DNA from: Aplectana chamaeleonis
Lineage: Eukaryota > Nematoda > Chromadorea > Rhabditida > Cosmocercidae
Assembly: GCA_029168955.1 (NCBI GenBank)
Contig: JAPDOI010000134.1
Coordinates: forward strand, 992,001-1,056,000
Direction: 5' to 3'
DNA length: 64,000 nt
Position numbers and translations under genes: made by a program. Of this stretch, positions 11,231-25,400 are shown in pieces. Position 1 is the stretch's first letter, and the number at the start of each line of letters is the position of its first letter. The notes under the pieces are model-generated. The model saw nothing but the letters and a program-made list of their open reading frames with translations. It had not been told where the DNA came from and made no database searches.

Positions 11231-13590
11231 GAAATTGCGCCTCATGACTTCCTAATGGGGAAAAATAGTTTTTTTTCATAAATTCAATTTAGAATTGTAT
11301 GAAATATGACTTTTCCTGCACTCCTAATCCACTTCTTCCACAAACCTTCAAAAAAAAACTGTGTTTGAATGAACACTAACAAATTTCCCGTTCCACATGT
11401 GGTACTTAAAAGGAGACGACGGAAAGCTTCGTTCTAGAGCCGGGCTTTTTTTCGACGAAAAATATGAGGAGTGTTGAAAAAAGCTTGCACCTGAAAAACT
11501 GGCATCTTCCCTTTGATTCCACGGCCTGAATTCTATTGACGAATTTGTAAATCGAAAACAAACCATGTAATTTAAGTCTGACTAAGAAGAACTCTCGGCG
11601 TTCTCTGCCCTCCCCCTCCCAAAAAAAAACGAAATATGTAATGTTCTATCTCTAATGAAAGTTGATGGAAATGCCCAGATCTTTTTGCTCTCATCGCCTA
11701 ACGGCAAGGCCCGCTCAAATTTTGACACAACCGAAATTTGGGTTAGATATGTACATTGGGCCGGCCTAGATGAACTCTATCGTTGGCATGGATTCTCATG
11801 AGACTTTGAGTTCGCTATTGAAGGTTGGCGCAAGCTCCGTTCCATCTATTTATTTATTATTTATTTAGTAGGCTACATAAGGCAAGCGAAAGAAACATCA
11901 ATACAGGTAACTACAGAGAACATGAACCGGATGAAAAGTCCACATAACATCGACATGGATCCTGAAGAGATGTTGCGTTATCCGAAGGAGGTTGGCGCAA
12001 ACTCGGTGCACCTTGTTATTGCATATGACACTGAGTTTGCGCCAACCTTCAACAGTGAACGCGAAGTCTCTTCCGGATCCTTGGCGATGTTGAAGGCAGT
12101 GTCCACGATAAAAACCTTGTCTGTTTTTTCGGTGGAGATCGGCAGCTGCGGGGCCTAGCGCAACCCTAACGTTGAAAAAACTGAGAAAAATGAGCTCGGA
12201 ACGGTCCCCTACGGCCCCAAAGTTGGACACCCGTCAGCTCGTTACACCCAGATGCACATTCCACGCCCACCGACGTGAACAAATGAATGTTCGAGATTGT
12301 GAGATGAGCGATGGTTTCCAATCAATAGCCCCATTCTTCCCTTCATTCTCAACTTCTCTCTTTACTCAGGTCAGCTTGCGTACATCGGCTACAAAAGAAG
12401 GAAGTTACAAGCCTCGGGCAACTCGTCCACCATTTTCCTTAGCTCAATCTTTGAGGGACCACAACTCCGTTCCCAGAGGGTCTTGTACGATTCCAAAAAC
12501 ATCATTGGAATCAGCATGGGGCCGTCTTCAAGATAGGCGGAAAAGCAGAAAAACGATTCTTATCGTGAGCACTGCCTTTAAACAGTTTTTCACGAGGGGG
12601 GGGGGGGTGGGCTACTCCGTATTAACCTCTTCCTAGTAGACTCACCTACCCAAAAACATAGACAATTATAATCTGGTTTTTATCGTGAACAAACACTCTT
12701 TTGACGTTGCGTATCGATCACCTTTGCCTGTTGACTGCTATCGTGGGGTCATATAATTAGGCAATCGGGGCCGAAGTGTTGCGCGGCTTACCCTGCTGTT
12801 GTTGTCGGCTCGGAGCCGGCACCTGTGTGAGAACTAGCAGCATCTGACCGCCGAGAAACGAAACCCGATCTTTTTCGTTGGTTACATATGTTGTTCAGAT
12901 TGGTATATCAATATTGCATGAGGGAAAGTTCCAGCTTAAAAAAATCGAAAATCGGCGGAGAGAAGCATTCAAAAAAGTGGGAGAATGAAGAAAACGGAGA
13001 GAGAAACGTAACAGCTGGAGGCTCCCGTAGTTTAATGAATACAGCCACAGACCCTGAGCTTTCCAGGGTTAGAGTTACGCTGGTAAGGCTTAAAATGGCA
13101 AACCCATTCTTAGGCTAATGGATTGAAGATTGAACTGAAGTGGTTAATGTTGTGGAACGAGACGGGGCAAGACCAATCCAATCATCATCAGCACTCTTCC
13201 TTTCCATAGCAGTTTTTTGCACTCCCACGACTGTCTTTGTTGTCATTCATCACACATAGCAAGTCCGTCCGTCCGTCTCTCATCTGATTGCACCCACTTC
13301 GTCCAACAAACAGCTTCAAAAGTGAAAAACTCTCTCCATTACAACAGTTAGTGAAAAAACTAGAGTGATGGACAGCAGAGACGAGTTTTTTCGGCGGCTC
13401 CATCGCCGCCCGTTAACCATCTTCGCAGTCCGTTCTGATGATTTATGCAGGAAACAAGCTATACACGGTAGAGCGGAGGTGATCAGCTAGCGGTAGTTAA
13501 CAGCAGGAAAATATGAACATCAGGAAAAAAACGCTTATAATCTTGTTTGCTAAATTGTAGACAAATCTGAGGGAGAGGTTCCAAAGCATG
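11231..13590. other. Repeat fragments, no gene
   Basis: Holds an inverted repeat built on GGCGCAAACTCGGTGCACC..GAGTTTGCGCC (about 11,811-12,105; relatives at 33,340 and 53,960) and a truncated family B copy (about 12,240-12,584) that ends GTGAGCACTGCCTTTAA. A G13 tract lies near 12,598. Confidence 0.55.
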
Positions 13591-13593
13591 AGC

Positions 13594-13934
13594 TCAAAGG
13601 CACAGTACAACCTTAGAATCGATTCCTCACATTTCTGCTTAGCCTAGAGAGAATTTCACGATGACCACAGCGGTCTGCTCAAAAACCACTACTCTGAGAG
13701 TGTTGGCCAATAAATAGCCGAGAAATTGCCGACCAGGCTTCGCGTCGGCTCCTGGTGAGCTATTTTCCGACTATTTCTCGGCTTTTCACGAAACGGACAA
13801 GAAAGAGCCGAGAAAGAGCCGAGATATAACTGAGAAATAACGGGGAGTACCTAAAAGTAACCAAGACGCAATCGTCGCCGGTTCATCGAGACACAATCCG
13901 GGGCCACCAGAGGCTGAGCGAGGTCCAATTACCT
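13594..13934. mobile_element. Family C fragment and family Y fragment
   Basis: AAAGGCACAGTACAACCTTAG starts a family C end that breaks off near 13,700. It is followed by a family Y piece with repeated AGCCGAGAAATAGCC-like units, a relative of 23,205-23,645. Confidence 0.5.
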
Positions 13935-14400
13935 TGAAGGCATCGTTCGCGCTGAAAATCAGTTTTTATTTTTCAGGCTCAATTTCATGATTGAGCCCGG
14001 TAGACCACACTGGTAAACTTTGGCGCGTCAAGAACGTTGGGCAATTAGATTGGAAGGCATCAAAGATTAAGATCCGCCACCAATTCTCACCAGTCATCTA
14101 GCACTTTTTCCTAAAATGTTGGTGCGGCCGTAAGACAACATGAAAATAGTTACGGCACGAACTCCACATGCAGAAAAACTCCGAAAATAACAGTGACGAG
14201 GTCTCCAAAAGCAGAAAAATTTTAAGAAGGATTTTGGCGCGAAATTCACATTTGTATTTACAATGTGTTCCAATTGACTTTTCTTTACAAATGAAGGTTA
14301 TTCATGGGCCATTTCGACATTTTCGTTCACTAGAGAGGCCAAGCTACACAAAAACATGAAAAAATAATATACGGTTTTCTGCGCGTACGATGCCTTTAAA
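13934..14400. mobile_element. TTAA-type MITE family D, copy 1
   Basis: GAAGGCATCGTTCGCGCTGA at the left; TCTGCGCGTACGATGCCTTT at the right. The interior has GGTAGACCACACTGGTAAAC. Other copies: 26,043, 34,017 (split) and 39,000. Confidence 0.82.
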
Positions 14401-17240
14401 CATGAGCAATTCAACCGACGGAGGTGTTGGAATCTGAACAATGCCTCTGCTATGCGTCGTATACTTGCCTATAGAACATTATTTCTCGGCTGTTTCGCGG
14501 CTCTTTTCGGCCAAAACTTACAAAATAGGCCCAACCACAACCACGCAAGTCACATTGACAAGGGCAGCTGCTATACCGTTGCCGAAGGCGGGACTGATAG
14601 TTACCAGGCCGGCTCAGATCAAGGGCATTTTTCTTGTAACTACGGAAATAGAATATGTAATTAGGGCGAGAACCAAAGGTAATTAGCGAGGTCAGGGTGG
14701 AGTTCGCCCATAACTAGCCAAAAAAACAGGCAGAAAGTAGCGTCTTTTCCATATAGGAACACATTTTTTCACCACAACAATGCGATACCAATTGTTTGGA
14801 GCGAAATAGTATCAAATTAAATCAAATCTTTAAAAAATTCAGCTTCATGGACGGTGCTTAGGTCGTGAGTAGGTCAGAATTCGTTTTTATTACAAAATTA
14901 AATACATATTTCTAATCAGCTCGGCGAGGCAGAGCGAATGGTTTTCTCAGATTTCAAAGATACTTGCCCTGAAAGATTTTATCTTCTCGAGAGAAAATTG
15001 GTCATAAGTAGATCAAGACTTGAGTTTTGCTCAAGTCTGAAAACATTTTTGAAATCAGCGCGACGAGTCGAATTGAATAATGTTTTCAGATTCTCGAAAT
15101 GTTCATTCTGAATGTTTTTGACGTTTTCGTCGTGTTTTTCCGTCGCGGACGGAAAATTGCGTCGGCGACGCGCCTTTGGACATGTTTCGTGGGCGGTATT
15201 GTAAAGAGGCGGGGCCAACTTCTTACTAGTGTATCGGCATTATGGGTCGCTTTTGCCCTCTTTAAAATGCGTAGGCGTTGTGTTCTGAGCCATACTATTC
15301 TATTTTCATAGTTATCTCCAACACGTTTACGAGCGTGTATCCTGCCCTTAAAGTATGGTCGAGTCAGACTTTCCGCCCGCGCAGTCGGCGTGCGGGTCGA
15401 GCGGCATGCACGGAGACATTTTTTGAAAAAGCCCTCCCACGACCGAGATACAGTTGACTGGGATATTACTCAATCTTTGTCTGACATTCCTGCTGATCGA
15501 TTCACAGGTCCGAAAAATGAGTTTGCGACGGCCAATCAACACGCCCACCGACCGCGTGGGCGGACAGTCTGCTTTGGACAAACTGTACTTTGAAAGGAAG
15601 TGGATTGGAAGTGCTGGAAAAGCCACGTTCCATACAGTTTCAAACTGAAGTTGTGAAAAAACTTGCGAGAAAAAGAAAAAAGCTTCTTCTCATTAGAAAG
15701 TCATAAAGCGGCAGTTCAGAAAAAAATCTTTTATTGCGCGTCTCATTTTGTGAGCTATGTGCTATAAATTCAGATTGTTTATTCAATCATTCACTCAATT
15801 TTTCTCAAATATTTATTTAATAATATGTGTACTGATTTTTTCATTATTAATTTTTCATTGTAACAGAGGCCTTAATAAATTTGTAGGCTGAATCGAAAAC
15901 AAAAAATCAAGGGAAACATACTTCTTAAAACCAGCAGCATTTGAAACCTGTACAGAACCAGCTCATCGCAAAAACCGAAAATTCGTCACCATTAAGCAGC
16001 TACGGCTTAGGATGAGTGTCTAGAAAATTACTACAGCCGCTAGACTTAGCAGTCCGCAACCTAATCGTCGACGGTGACAAATTGCGGATGCCACTTAGAA
16101 CTAACTCGCAGAATGATGTCGCACGCGCGCGTGAGTCCACATGGGCGATTTCTGGTGACGATTAGGTTTGCGAGCCGGCGGTCGGTCAGTCAGTCAGTCA
16201 GTCTCAGTGGTCCATAGATTGGCTGAGATTTGCTGCGGCGCCTTGAACGACCGGTCAACTGGTAAAGGCTGCGGGAAAACTGGTGTGTGACCGGGCACAT
16301 AATTGAATAGGGTCAGGGCGAGCCCTGAGACTTTGCGACGAAGGGAAGAAAATCATGTAACGCTGGTTGAGAACAGTGCACTTGAGATGTTGTGCTCTGT
16401 TTCCTAAGCGCGTGAATAAACAGCACACTTTTTTTTTAAAGTGAAACATACTGGTTCTTAGGAAGGTCCACAAACAAACGACAAAAAAAAGGAAAATCCT
16501 GTGATGTACACTGACTCACTGGTGCCGCGGTCGATGTTATTCTATTCTGAAAAATTAGCTTCCTGGCAAAAGTAACGATTAGGTAATAGTTAAGAAAAGC
16601 TTCAAAAATATCTAGAAATATCTTAAAAAAACGATTTGGCGCAAAATAGCCTGGAAAATAAAAAAACTAGGAAATGAAGCGAAATAACCAGAAATGCGAT
16701 TTGGTTTTTCACGAGCTTCTCCGTTAAACTTATCAAAACGAAATCAAGCAAGATATGGAATAGAGTTCCCCTAGCTTGACCTATGCTGATTCCCTTATTG
16801 CAGCTTTCAAAAATGGCTTAATGTTTCCGTTTCGCGCTTGGTTCCGTTTTGGTAAGTTTAACGGAGAAGATTGTGCAATGACCGACCACCAAATCGCATT
16901 TTTGGTTGTTTACCTTCATTTCCTAGCTTTTTTATTTTTCCAGGCTATTTTACGCCAAATCATTTTTTGAGATATTTCAAGATATTTTTGAAACTTTTTT
17001 TTCACCATTACCAAATCGTTACTATTGCCAGGAAGCTAAATTTTCAGAAATGTCACATATTTTTCCCGAAGGCTCCCTTTCTGACTTCAATTTTGCTCAG
17101 AAATTTCCCTTTTGGAATGTTGAAACATGTAACAGACGATATTGTCGTATGAGTACAATTTTTAAAACCTATGACCCAAAACATTAAAAATACTACTCAT
17201 TGCCGCATTTTGTGCACCATGTGAGATTTCAATATTATTG
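14401..17240. other. No gene seen
   Basis: Contains an element end at 15,240-15,355 (GCGTGTATCCTGCCCTTAA), a family J MITE at 15,357-15,592, a GTCAGTCAGTCAGTCAGTCT run near 16,190 and a pair of inverted segments around 16,560-17,040 (GATTTGGCGCAAAATAGCCT against GGCTATTTTACGCCAAATCA). Confidence 0.5.
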
Positions 17241-17243
17241 ATC

Positions 17244-18016
17244 ATTAAAGGCAGCGTTCACGATGATCATCCTCGTTGACCTTCCACAGTGAAATGATAG
17301 GCGAGAAGGATGTCAATTCGCGTTTAATACCCCAATTACTACCACCCCTGGCGTTTCAACACTCGGGCAACACTCTACAGGTAGACTATAGAGTTTCGCC
17401 CGAATATTCGTTTATTCGAATAATATTCGAATATACAGAGAAGCGTTTTATTCGGTTTATAGCGAATTATCGAATGTCCAAAGAAGCAGAATAATCGTTC
17501 ATTCGAATAATGGAATATTCAGCATTAATAATTAGTATATTCGACAATATCGCACTCCATTTTGCACTGATTCCCAGCGTTGCATAGATCGATATTCCGT
17601 CTGTCCTGTCGGTGGAGTTTGGTCCCGAATATATGAAAGATTTCCGAATTCGGCAACTTTACCTTCATGTAGTGATCTCAATTTAAAGTAGATGATTTGA
17701 GCTTGTATTGATCGTAAAGAATGAAGATCTAGCGGTCCAGTTTCGGAGTCTGCAAATTGAGATGCGGATTACTCATGAGTAAAGGGTAGGAGAATGTTTC
17801 GTTGTGCTTTTTGGAGCGTTTCAGCGCGGATTTACGGTGATCTTTTGCTAGTTTTCGTGTTTTTTTGCTCAATATTCGAATAATTATCCGAATTTTCAAA
17901 GAAGTGGCATATTAGGTTTACTCGAATAATCGAATATTCAGAGGAGTGGTTTATTCGGTTTATGCGAAAAATGGAATATTCAAGAAAGTGTATAATTCGA
18001 TTCGTTTATTCGAATA
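17244..18016. repeat. Family H end, then AT-rich ATTCGAATA repeats
   Basis: TTAAAGGCAGCGTTCACGAT with the terminal 60 bp of family H (see 21,547). Then two fields (about 17,395-17,530 and 17,868-18,010) of TTATTCGAATAATCGAATAT-like repeats. Confidence 0.55.
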
Positions 18017-18512
18017 TTTAAGGGCAGTGTTCACGATAATCTTCGATTTCGAGATTATTCGCCAAAACGATTGTTTTGCCCTGAGTAGAACTGAAATGAC
18101 GAAGAAACCGAGAAAGACGCACCAGAAGGGCGCGAAATCCTTTACTCTCACCGTGCTTCTTTACTCTCAGTGGAACTGTTTGTTGTTACAATGAAATAGT
18201 TTGTGAACCCGCCTTTTGCAATTCTCTACTCTCTGTTGCTTCGAACATTCTTTCAGATCCTAACTAATACTGTTTTGCCTGAAATATTCTTCCATTTTTG
18301 ATTAGCCCCATTTTTTACCGGTGACATCCACCGTCTACATGTTATATCCAACCGGACAACTGGTCCAAGCACTAGAATAATATCTTTGAGAAAAACGACG
18401 ATTTAGTGCGTTTCTCGCCGTTTCTTCGTAATTTTCGTAAAACTTGGTAGCTAAGACATTGTTTTGAGTGGAAAACTCGGGAACGAAAATCGTCGTGAAC
18501 ACTGCCTTTAAA
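18017..18512. mobile_element. TTAA-type MITE family A, copy 2
   Basis: Same ends and interior as copy 1 (GATTGTTTTGCCCTGAGTAG, CACCAGAAGGGCGCGAAATC). The right end shares its TTTAAA with the family C element that follows. Confidence 0.88.
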
Positions 18513-18988
18513 GGCACAGTCCAAACTCAGAATCGACTTTTCGTTTTTGTGCCTATCTTGGGGAAAATTTCACGCTGATCACAATGGTGTCACCAGAATC
18601 GCTCAGAACTCACTACAAACGGAGTTACAGCTCTCCAAAGATTTTGAATTTGAACTGCAAGTTCGCGGACGAGTTGTCTCGAGCCTGAACTTTCTCGTTA
18701 TTCGCAGCCATCGCCCTCAAGCAGGTCACAATATAGACCCAGACCAAAAGAAATGGAAGAACATAGGTCTTGAATAAAATCATTCGCGCGCCTCTTCCCT
18801 ATTGAGGTCGGAAACCTGGCAGTGGGCGTTACCCATTTTTTCTTCCAAGGGGGCGGGGCCGACTTTTTCCTAGCTTTTTTTCTCGCTTATTTGAGCGAAT
18901 TGAGTTTTCGCGCTTGGCAGGGTTGCTATAGGCGGCGACCGGACCATATTATCAAAAATTACCTCTGATGTTGGACTGTGCCTTTAAA
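18507..18988. mobile_element. TTAA-type MITE family C
   Basis: TTTAAAGGCACAGTCCAAAC at the left and GTTGGACTGTGCCTTTAAA at the right. About 480 bp, non-coding. Confidence 0.82.
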
Positions 18989-19482
18989 TAGATTTATTTG
19001 TTGCGACACTCTAGTGGACTGAATATCTTGCCAGGTCTGGGCCAGAGATCACAGCTCTGAAACGTGATTACAAAGTGCCAACGCATGCAATCTGCTGCGA
19101 GCGTGTTTGAACAGCTAAATTCAAGTGTGGTGGTTTTTCTTCTAATAACTAGAATTTACGTAAATGTAGTTTTGATTTTCCGAAGAAATGGAATATTCAA
19201 AAAACCACGCATAAATCAAATTTCAAATCAGTGGAACACTCAAACACTCGAACTTGTTAAATTTTAGTCGAATCTTTCTTCGATTAGGTCTCGAGCCTGG
19301 AAATTATCTCCACATTATGATACCCTCGAGTGTTTCCTTCACCAATCTTTATTAACGACCAATTCGAAGGCAATTAAGCTGTTCCCACTAGAACAGTGTG
19401 ATAGAGTAATTGCAGTGTAATAATACTTTGAAACAGCATTGAAAAATCAATGTAAAGATCTTGTAAGTAAGAAAAGTCGCTG

Positions 19483-22400
19483 CTAATCATCGTAAAGATG
19501 TGATTCAGAAGGTGGTGTCTTGTCTTTCTTTAGTGGCTGTGGCGGTGGTCCTGGTAGTGGGGGTGTTGGTGGTGAGAACGATACGGTTCCTTTGGACATA
19601 TAATGGGGTTTGGTTCCGTATTTGGCCAAGCCATGAATGCGATTGTACGACTTTAACGTTGGTTGGATGGCGAACAACGTGCGAAAAGGCTGAAAACCAC
19701 AACATCAACGGGAGATTTGTTTGGTGTAACCTCACATTCTTCTCCTAGACTCACCTTTCCTTTTCTCCTCCACTCAATCGCATTCACGATGAAGCACACA
19801 GGGATTGGCACCAGAGGAACCAAACTGAGAAACCATCCGAATGCCTGTGAATGCATAGTGTGTATAAACATGACCTGGCCGAAAGGAAAGAAAAGGTTTA
19901 GGTGCGAATGAGCCTTTTTTTCTAGGTGAGGGTACTAGAGAAATGTACCGAATGAAATAAATTTTTGAGGTGCGAAAATTCCGCTAATGTAATCGGGTCA
20001 CGTGCCAGTTGAAGAAGCATTGAACCCTTAACCGTTATCATGAATGCAGATCTACTCGAGACCACTCGAAAGTTTTCGAAGTTGATTTAGAATGCTCCGA
20101 GAATACTGCGAATACCGAACAGATTCCTTCTGAAGTACCTGAAACGCCCTAACCATGCTTTGTGTGTGGCTGCACCATCACTTTTATGAACGACGCCAAT
20201 TGATCCCGAATATTGCTGCTTGCTCTTCGCGTCGTTCCTACCTTCCCTCATCTTTAGTTTCCCTTTCTTTCCTTTTCATCCCCTTTCCTCTTCTTCTTAA
20301 ATACCTGTTAAAGGCAGGGTTCGCGATAAAAACGACTTTTGAGCTCTTTTCATGAAAATGTAGATTTGGTCATCACAAAAGTAAAAATAAGTGAAAAACC
20401 CGGAAAAATACGCGGGAAAAGCGCTCAAAAACAATGTTTAGCGGTTAATTTATGGTGTCGGCTGGCCCCCTAATTAACTAGATTTACATTAGTGCTTGCT
20501 TATCCGCCCATTATTTTGCTGTTAGAGTAGTCAGTAGTGTCCAGAAATGCTCAGAAATTACTTTAGAAGCAAAATAAAAGTTGACAAAACAGGCTTTTAC
20601 ACAAATCTCGATAATTGGGGGCGGGAGGACACCAAGCCATAACTTGTTCCTGAGCGTTTTTTCCAATTTTTTATTCATTTTCACTTCTGTGATGGTCAGA
20701 TTTACCATTCCATCAGGATAGCACAACAACCGATTTTATCGAGAACCCTGCCTTTAACTTTCTAATAGTAGCTCTTGTTTGAATTTTGCGTATTTGGCAG
20801 CTTATTTGTGTTTACCTTCAACGCTGGATGGTTTTAATTTCAGGAAAGCGCAGAAGCGGCGGAAATTTCACGAGTCCTGTATTTTGTGCAAATATAACAT
20901 ATAAGAAGATGAGGAAAAGGATGGAATGGTAAGAAAGGGAAAAGAAAATTGAGGAAGGAGTGCCCGCCATGGGGAAAATGAAACGCTGCGCCATGTCGGT
21001 CATTTTTTCCATGACGACGCCACCCTGTACGCTTGATACCCCGGATTCGGCGCAGCATCCCGCTGTCTAGAGAACGACGATACATTCATCTCTTCAGAGT
21101 TTTTCTAGGCTTTTCGTTTCATCTTCTCCGATAATAGTGGCGCACAGCTTGCCTTCAATACCGATTAAATTTTTTTTCATGAAGAACGGTACTACTCGGC
21201 GGAATCGAGCACAGCGTTGGGTAGGGTTCACAGCAAGGCGAAATCACAAAGATGTGTCATGGCGTCTTGAGGAACTTCTTTCCGCTCAAAAAAAGCATAA
21301 TAACGACTTCAAATACACATAGACGATCTTCCTAGTCTTCCGGCGACAGCTTAAGCTCCGGAGCGATCTCATCGGCTTGAGTAATCTCCACACGACACCT
21401 TTTCCAACAGAGGTGAAGCCATCATATTCGGATGACCTCTCGTCACCCCCGTAACATACTACGGTCAGCCCAATATGATGTCGTAGCGATTCTGATGAAA
21501 GCTGCTTCGTGAAATTTTGGTGCTCAAAAGTCAATGTGCACAAACGCTAAAGGCAGTGTTTACGATAAATTTCATTTCCGATATCTCCACGGCTTACGGA
21601 ATGTTTGGTGCCCTATATAGCAAGGCATGCTTAAAAAGGACACGAAAGACGCGTTTTTGAGCAAAAATAGGCCCTCTCTTGTTTACGTTGATTTTTGAGC
21701 GTGGAGGAATTGACCTCTAGAAGGATGATACCCATCAGTGCAATGAAGCGATCACCTCACTTATCAGCACTTCCTTCACTTGATCATTCCTATAATCTGA
21801 GACTTCATTTGTTCCTTTCGAGGGGCGGGTCTGGGGCACCAGGCGTGTCTGGGGCACCAAAACGCTTGTTTGCAGTCGTATTTTTGCCGCTCCTGGCTCG
21901 TTTTCTACCGTTCTTTCGACACTGGGAGCTTAGGATCCTTCTCGCCTATCATTTCACTGTGGAAAGTCAACGAAGATGATAATCGTGAACACTGCCTTTA
22001 GAACGATCCCCTATAAGAACTTGGTGGTGTTGAAAACTCGCGAGCACCGTTTCTCTGTGGTTCCACCGAGGAGCATTCCTGGCATGCATAGCCCAATCCT
22101 CGAAGTTGGTGGCTTCTGCTGACCCTTATTCTCTCAAGGCCTTCTAAGGACATTCTAAAAATTTCACAAGCATACCACTCATCAGTTTCGACTGTATTTT
22201 CATGTTGATATTATGAGGTATTCAAAGACTATGGTGAATTAATGGCTGCGTAGGCTCCGAGGCGATGCAGTCTCAGACAATGGGGCCGACTTATCGCGAC
22301 GCCGAATAGGAACGAACGCGGGGTCAACGGCGACCAGCCCGCTGTTTTTGAGCGCGGTCAGCTCTAAATGGGCTCGCGATCAGTACGCCTGGACAAAAAA

Positions 22401-25400
22401 GGACCGACCGCAAAAAATCTGTCTAACTTGGTTATCAATTACGATACAACTAGGCAGAGCCTAAGACCAAAATTAAGCACCTGCTGATGTTATCCCCTCT
22501 GTCTGGTAGAGACAGAGTGTTCACCCGCTCGTGCAACCGAGGAGCTACTGTGCTTCTCTGGGCCGAACTCCGCTCCGCAATTGCGTCTCGACACGCTTCG
22601 CGGCCGCGCACTTTCGAGTCAGAAGAGTTTTCGGCACCTCAGCAGCCGATATGTTGACTTTAGGTGGGTTTTAGAAACTGGAAAGCAAACAATATTGGAG
22701 AAAACTGTATAAAAAACCATATCGGGTCGGCTTTAGCGCTGGAAACTCGACCGACTCGAGCGCGTGCAGCCGCAAAGCGTGTCAAGACGCGATTGCGGAC
22801 CGGAATTTGGCTCAGAGAAGTGCAATATTTGATGTACTTCAAACTTGGGTAATTGAACCGGCGACGATCTCGTTTGACCACACAGGACAGTGCATCGTAG
22901 TTGAAGCGGGTACGTCGACTCCGATATGCGCCGTTGCTCGCAATCAGCCGAAATACGATGCGCGTCGTTTGTGAGCAGTCCTAATTACATTGCCGTACAA
23001 ACGATTTATGGTCGCGAGAAGTTCTACGTACCAGTAGCTGCGCGCGATAGGTCCGCACTTGTGTCGGACACACAGCGCGAAGATATGGAGCAACCGCAAC
23101 TTGTCCGCGATTAGTTCTGCTAGGATTTTCGCTCGCGGTAGAAGCGGTTCCTGAGCGCGGCAAGTACTACTCGGCCATTCCGGTGCGCGATAAGTTCGCC
23201 CCAGTCTCAGAGAGTTTTACCCGAGAAATAGCCGCGAAATAGCCGAGAAAGGCCCGCTTGCCGCGTAATAGCCGCCAAATAATGCTCGCCGCGAAATAGC
23301 CGAGAAATAATGCTCTCCCAGTAGATATACGGAGCATTCCTGAGGCCTGGTTCAGATGTCAGCAACTCCGTTGGTTCAATTACCCAAGTTTGAGGTTCCT
23401 GGACCTCGTTCAGCCTCTGCATTCCCCGCACAAGCGCTGGCGGCCCCAGATGGTGGCTCGGCGAGCCGGCGACGGTTTCGTCTTGGTCAATTTTGTTTAC
23501 TTCTCAGTATTTCTCGGTTATATCTCGGCTGCCTGTCGTCCGTTCCGTGAAAAGCCGAGAAATAGCCGGGAAATAGCCCACCAGGAGCCGCTGCGGAGCC
23601 TGGTGGGCTATTCCCCGGCTAGTTCGCGGCCGAAACTCTCAGAGTTGAATGAGGTGGCTGTGCTTCATATACACAGGTGCCAACTCATTCTAATCATAGT
23701 CACATCGAGGCAAAGTCTTACTGTTGATAGCGGCAATCAAAATATAAACTGAATCCTGCCTCTGGTATAGTGATTTGCGTGATGGGCAAACGACTATCCT
23801 ATGGAAGCGCAAACGGTACATTTTTCCCTGGAGGGAGGAAACGTTCCCGAAGAAAACCCTGTATGGTAGCGTAGTTCTAGCAGCAATATAAAAAACTGAG
23901 ATTTAAGTGCTTCTACTCACGATGGCCCACTTTGGAAACCTGTATGGCTTCGCTCTGTGCTCTACCACTAGCTCTTCTCGCATGACCGTGAACGCCAAGA
24001 TGATCTGAACAGCTGAGTCCGTTGTCTTAACCTGGTGTGAATTTCTTCCCGTAAACAACGAACCACTCCGATAGCCGGTGTGATGAACTTCCAGCAAAAT
24101 TCCCACACTCGAGAGGTGGGTCCCAGGTACGACAGACATCCTTTCCCCGGCCTTCCAATCATTTCAATGATGTCTTGTCGCAGGTTAGAATAACCTGAAT
24201 CACGGTCATGAACAAGTCCCGAAGATAGAGTTAGTGATGCACAGAGCAGCTACCTACCATAGCCATACACCATCAAAAGCACTTCTAGGGTGATAACCAC
24301 ACATGCAGCTGTGGAGGCGCAGAATTCGTCGAATATGGTGAACCAGAAATATCCACTCTGAAAAAAAGCCCTGTCAGCTGCGACTGATCAAGGAGAATAT
24401 TATCCGAAACATTTACCTCTGTGGCTATAATAAAACCGGAGAAAAACAGAAGCGTACAGCAGACTAGCGACACAAGCCATTTATACCTCCGAGTACGCGG
24501 CCATTGATCATATATTGATGTGCATATAGTCTCAGCAAACGCTTTATAGAAGATTTATAATAAAAAAATCTGCTTGAAATCCTCTGGCCTATCAGTGGAT
24601 ATCAGCGGAACCTCTACAAAAAATATTCCAAAACTTACCGACTTCAGAACTGATACCTAAGAAGAACAGCATTCCGAAGAAGAAACAAGCCCAGACTGGA
24701 GGATACGGCATTTTTGACATCGCTTCTGGATACGCCACAAAGGCCAGGGACAGTCCTGAAACTGGGATATTAGTGGAAAAGTTTGGCATACATCAAATTC
24801 AGAAGCAAATTGAGGATTTCTTTTCTGCAGAGCCCTGGAGCAGTTTGTCTCCGAGAGTTATGGTTGCAACAAACTTTGGCATCCTTCTTGTGTCCGACGA
24901 CTCCAACTACTCAGACGAACCATCGCTCGGAGCGGGACCGGCTTCTCCCAATTATGACGTCATTGCCCGAACAGCGGCCGAGGGGCGAACTGGCACCGCG
25001 GTCCCTTTCCGGTAGGAATATCAACGTCGGCCGCTCTCCGGTCGCTCTTAGGGGTCGTTTATACTTCCACCGCGCAGCGGCGCGGCAATTAGTGGGGCGG
25101 CGCGGCGCGCCGCGCCACTTGAAAAATCGAGCCACCAGGATGTATAATCGGGCTGCGTCGAATTTACGCTGCGACGTCGCAGAATGACGTTAAATCAGCC
25201 TGGGGTAGCTATGACATAACACGAGGCCGATTGTAATGAGTTTTTTTCTTGTGCAAAAGAAACATCTACAATTTTTCGTACCATAACACAGCACCCGAAG
25301 GCAGATAGAGTCCTCGGAAACGATTTCTCTTTAGAAAAATGATTTCAAAAGCCAAAAAAATGAACTTTCCACAACCCAGCCTGCTCTAAACAACGCTCAC

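Noticed and set aside
22839..22870. tRNA B-box-like GGTTCAATTACC
   Set aside because: The resemblance to a pol III B box is part of a longer SL1-like match, and no tRNA fold or A box is present.
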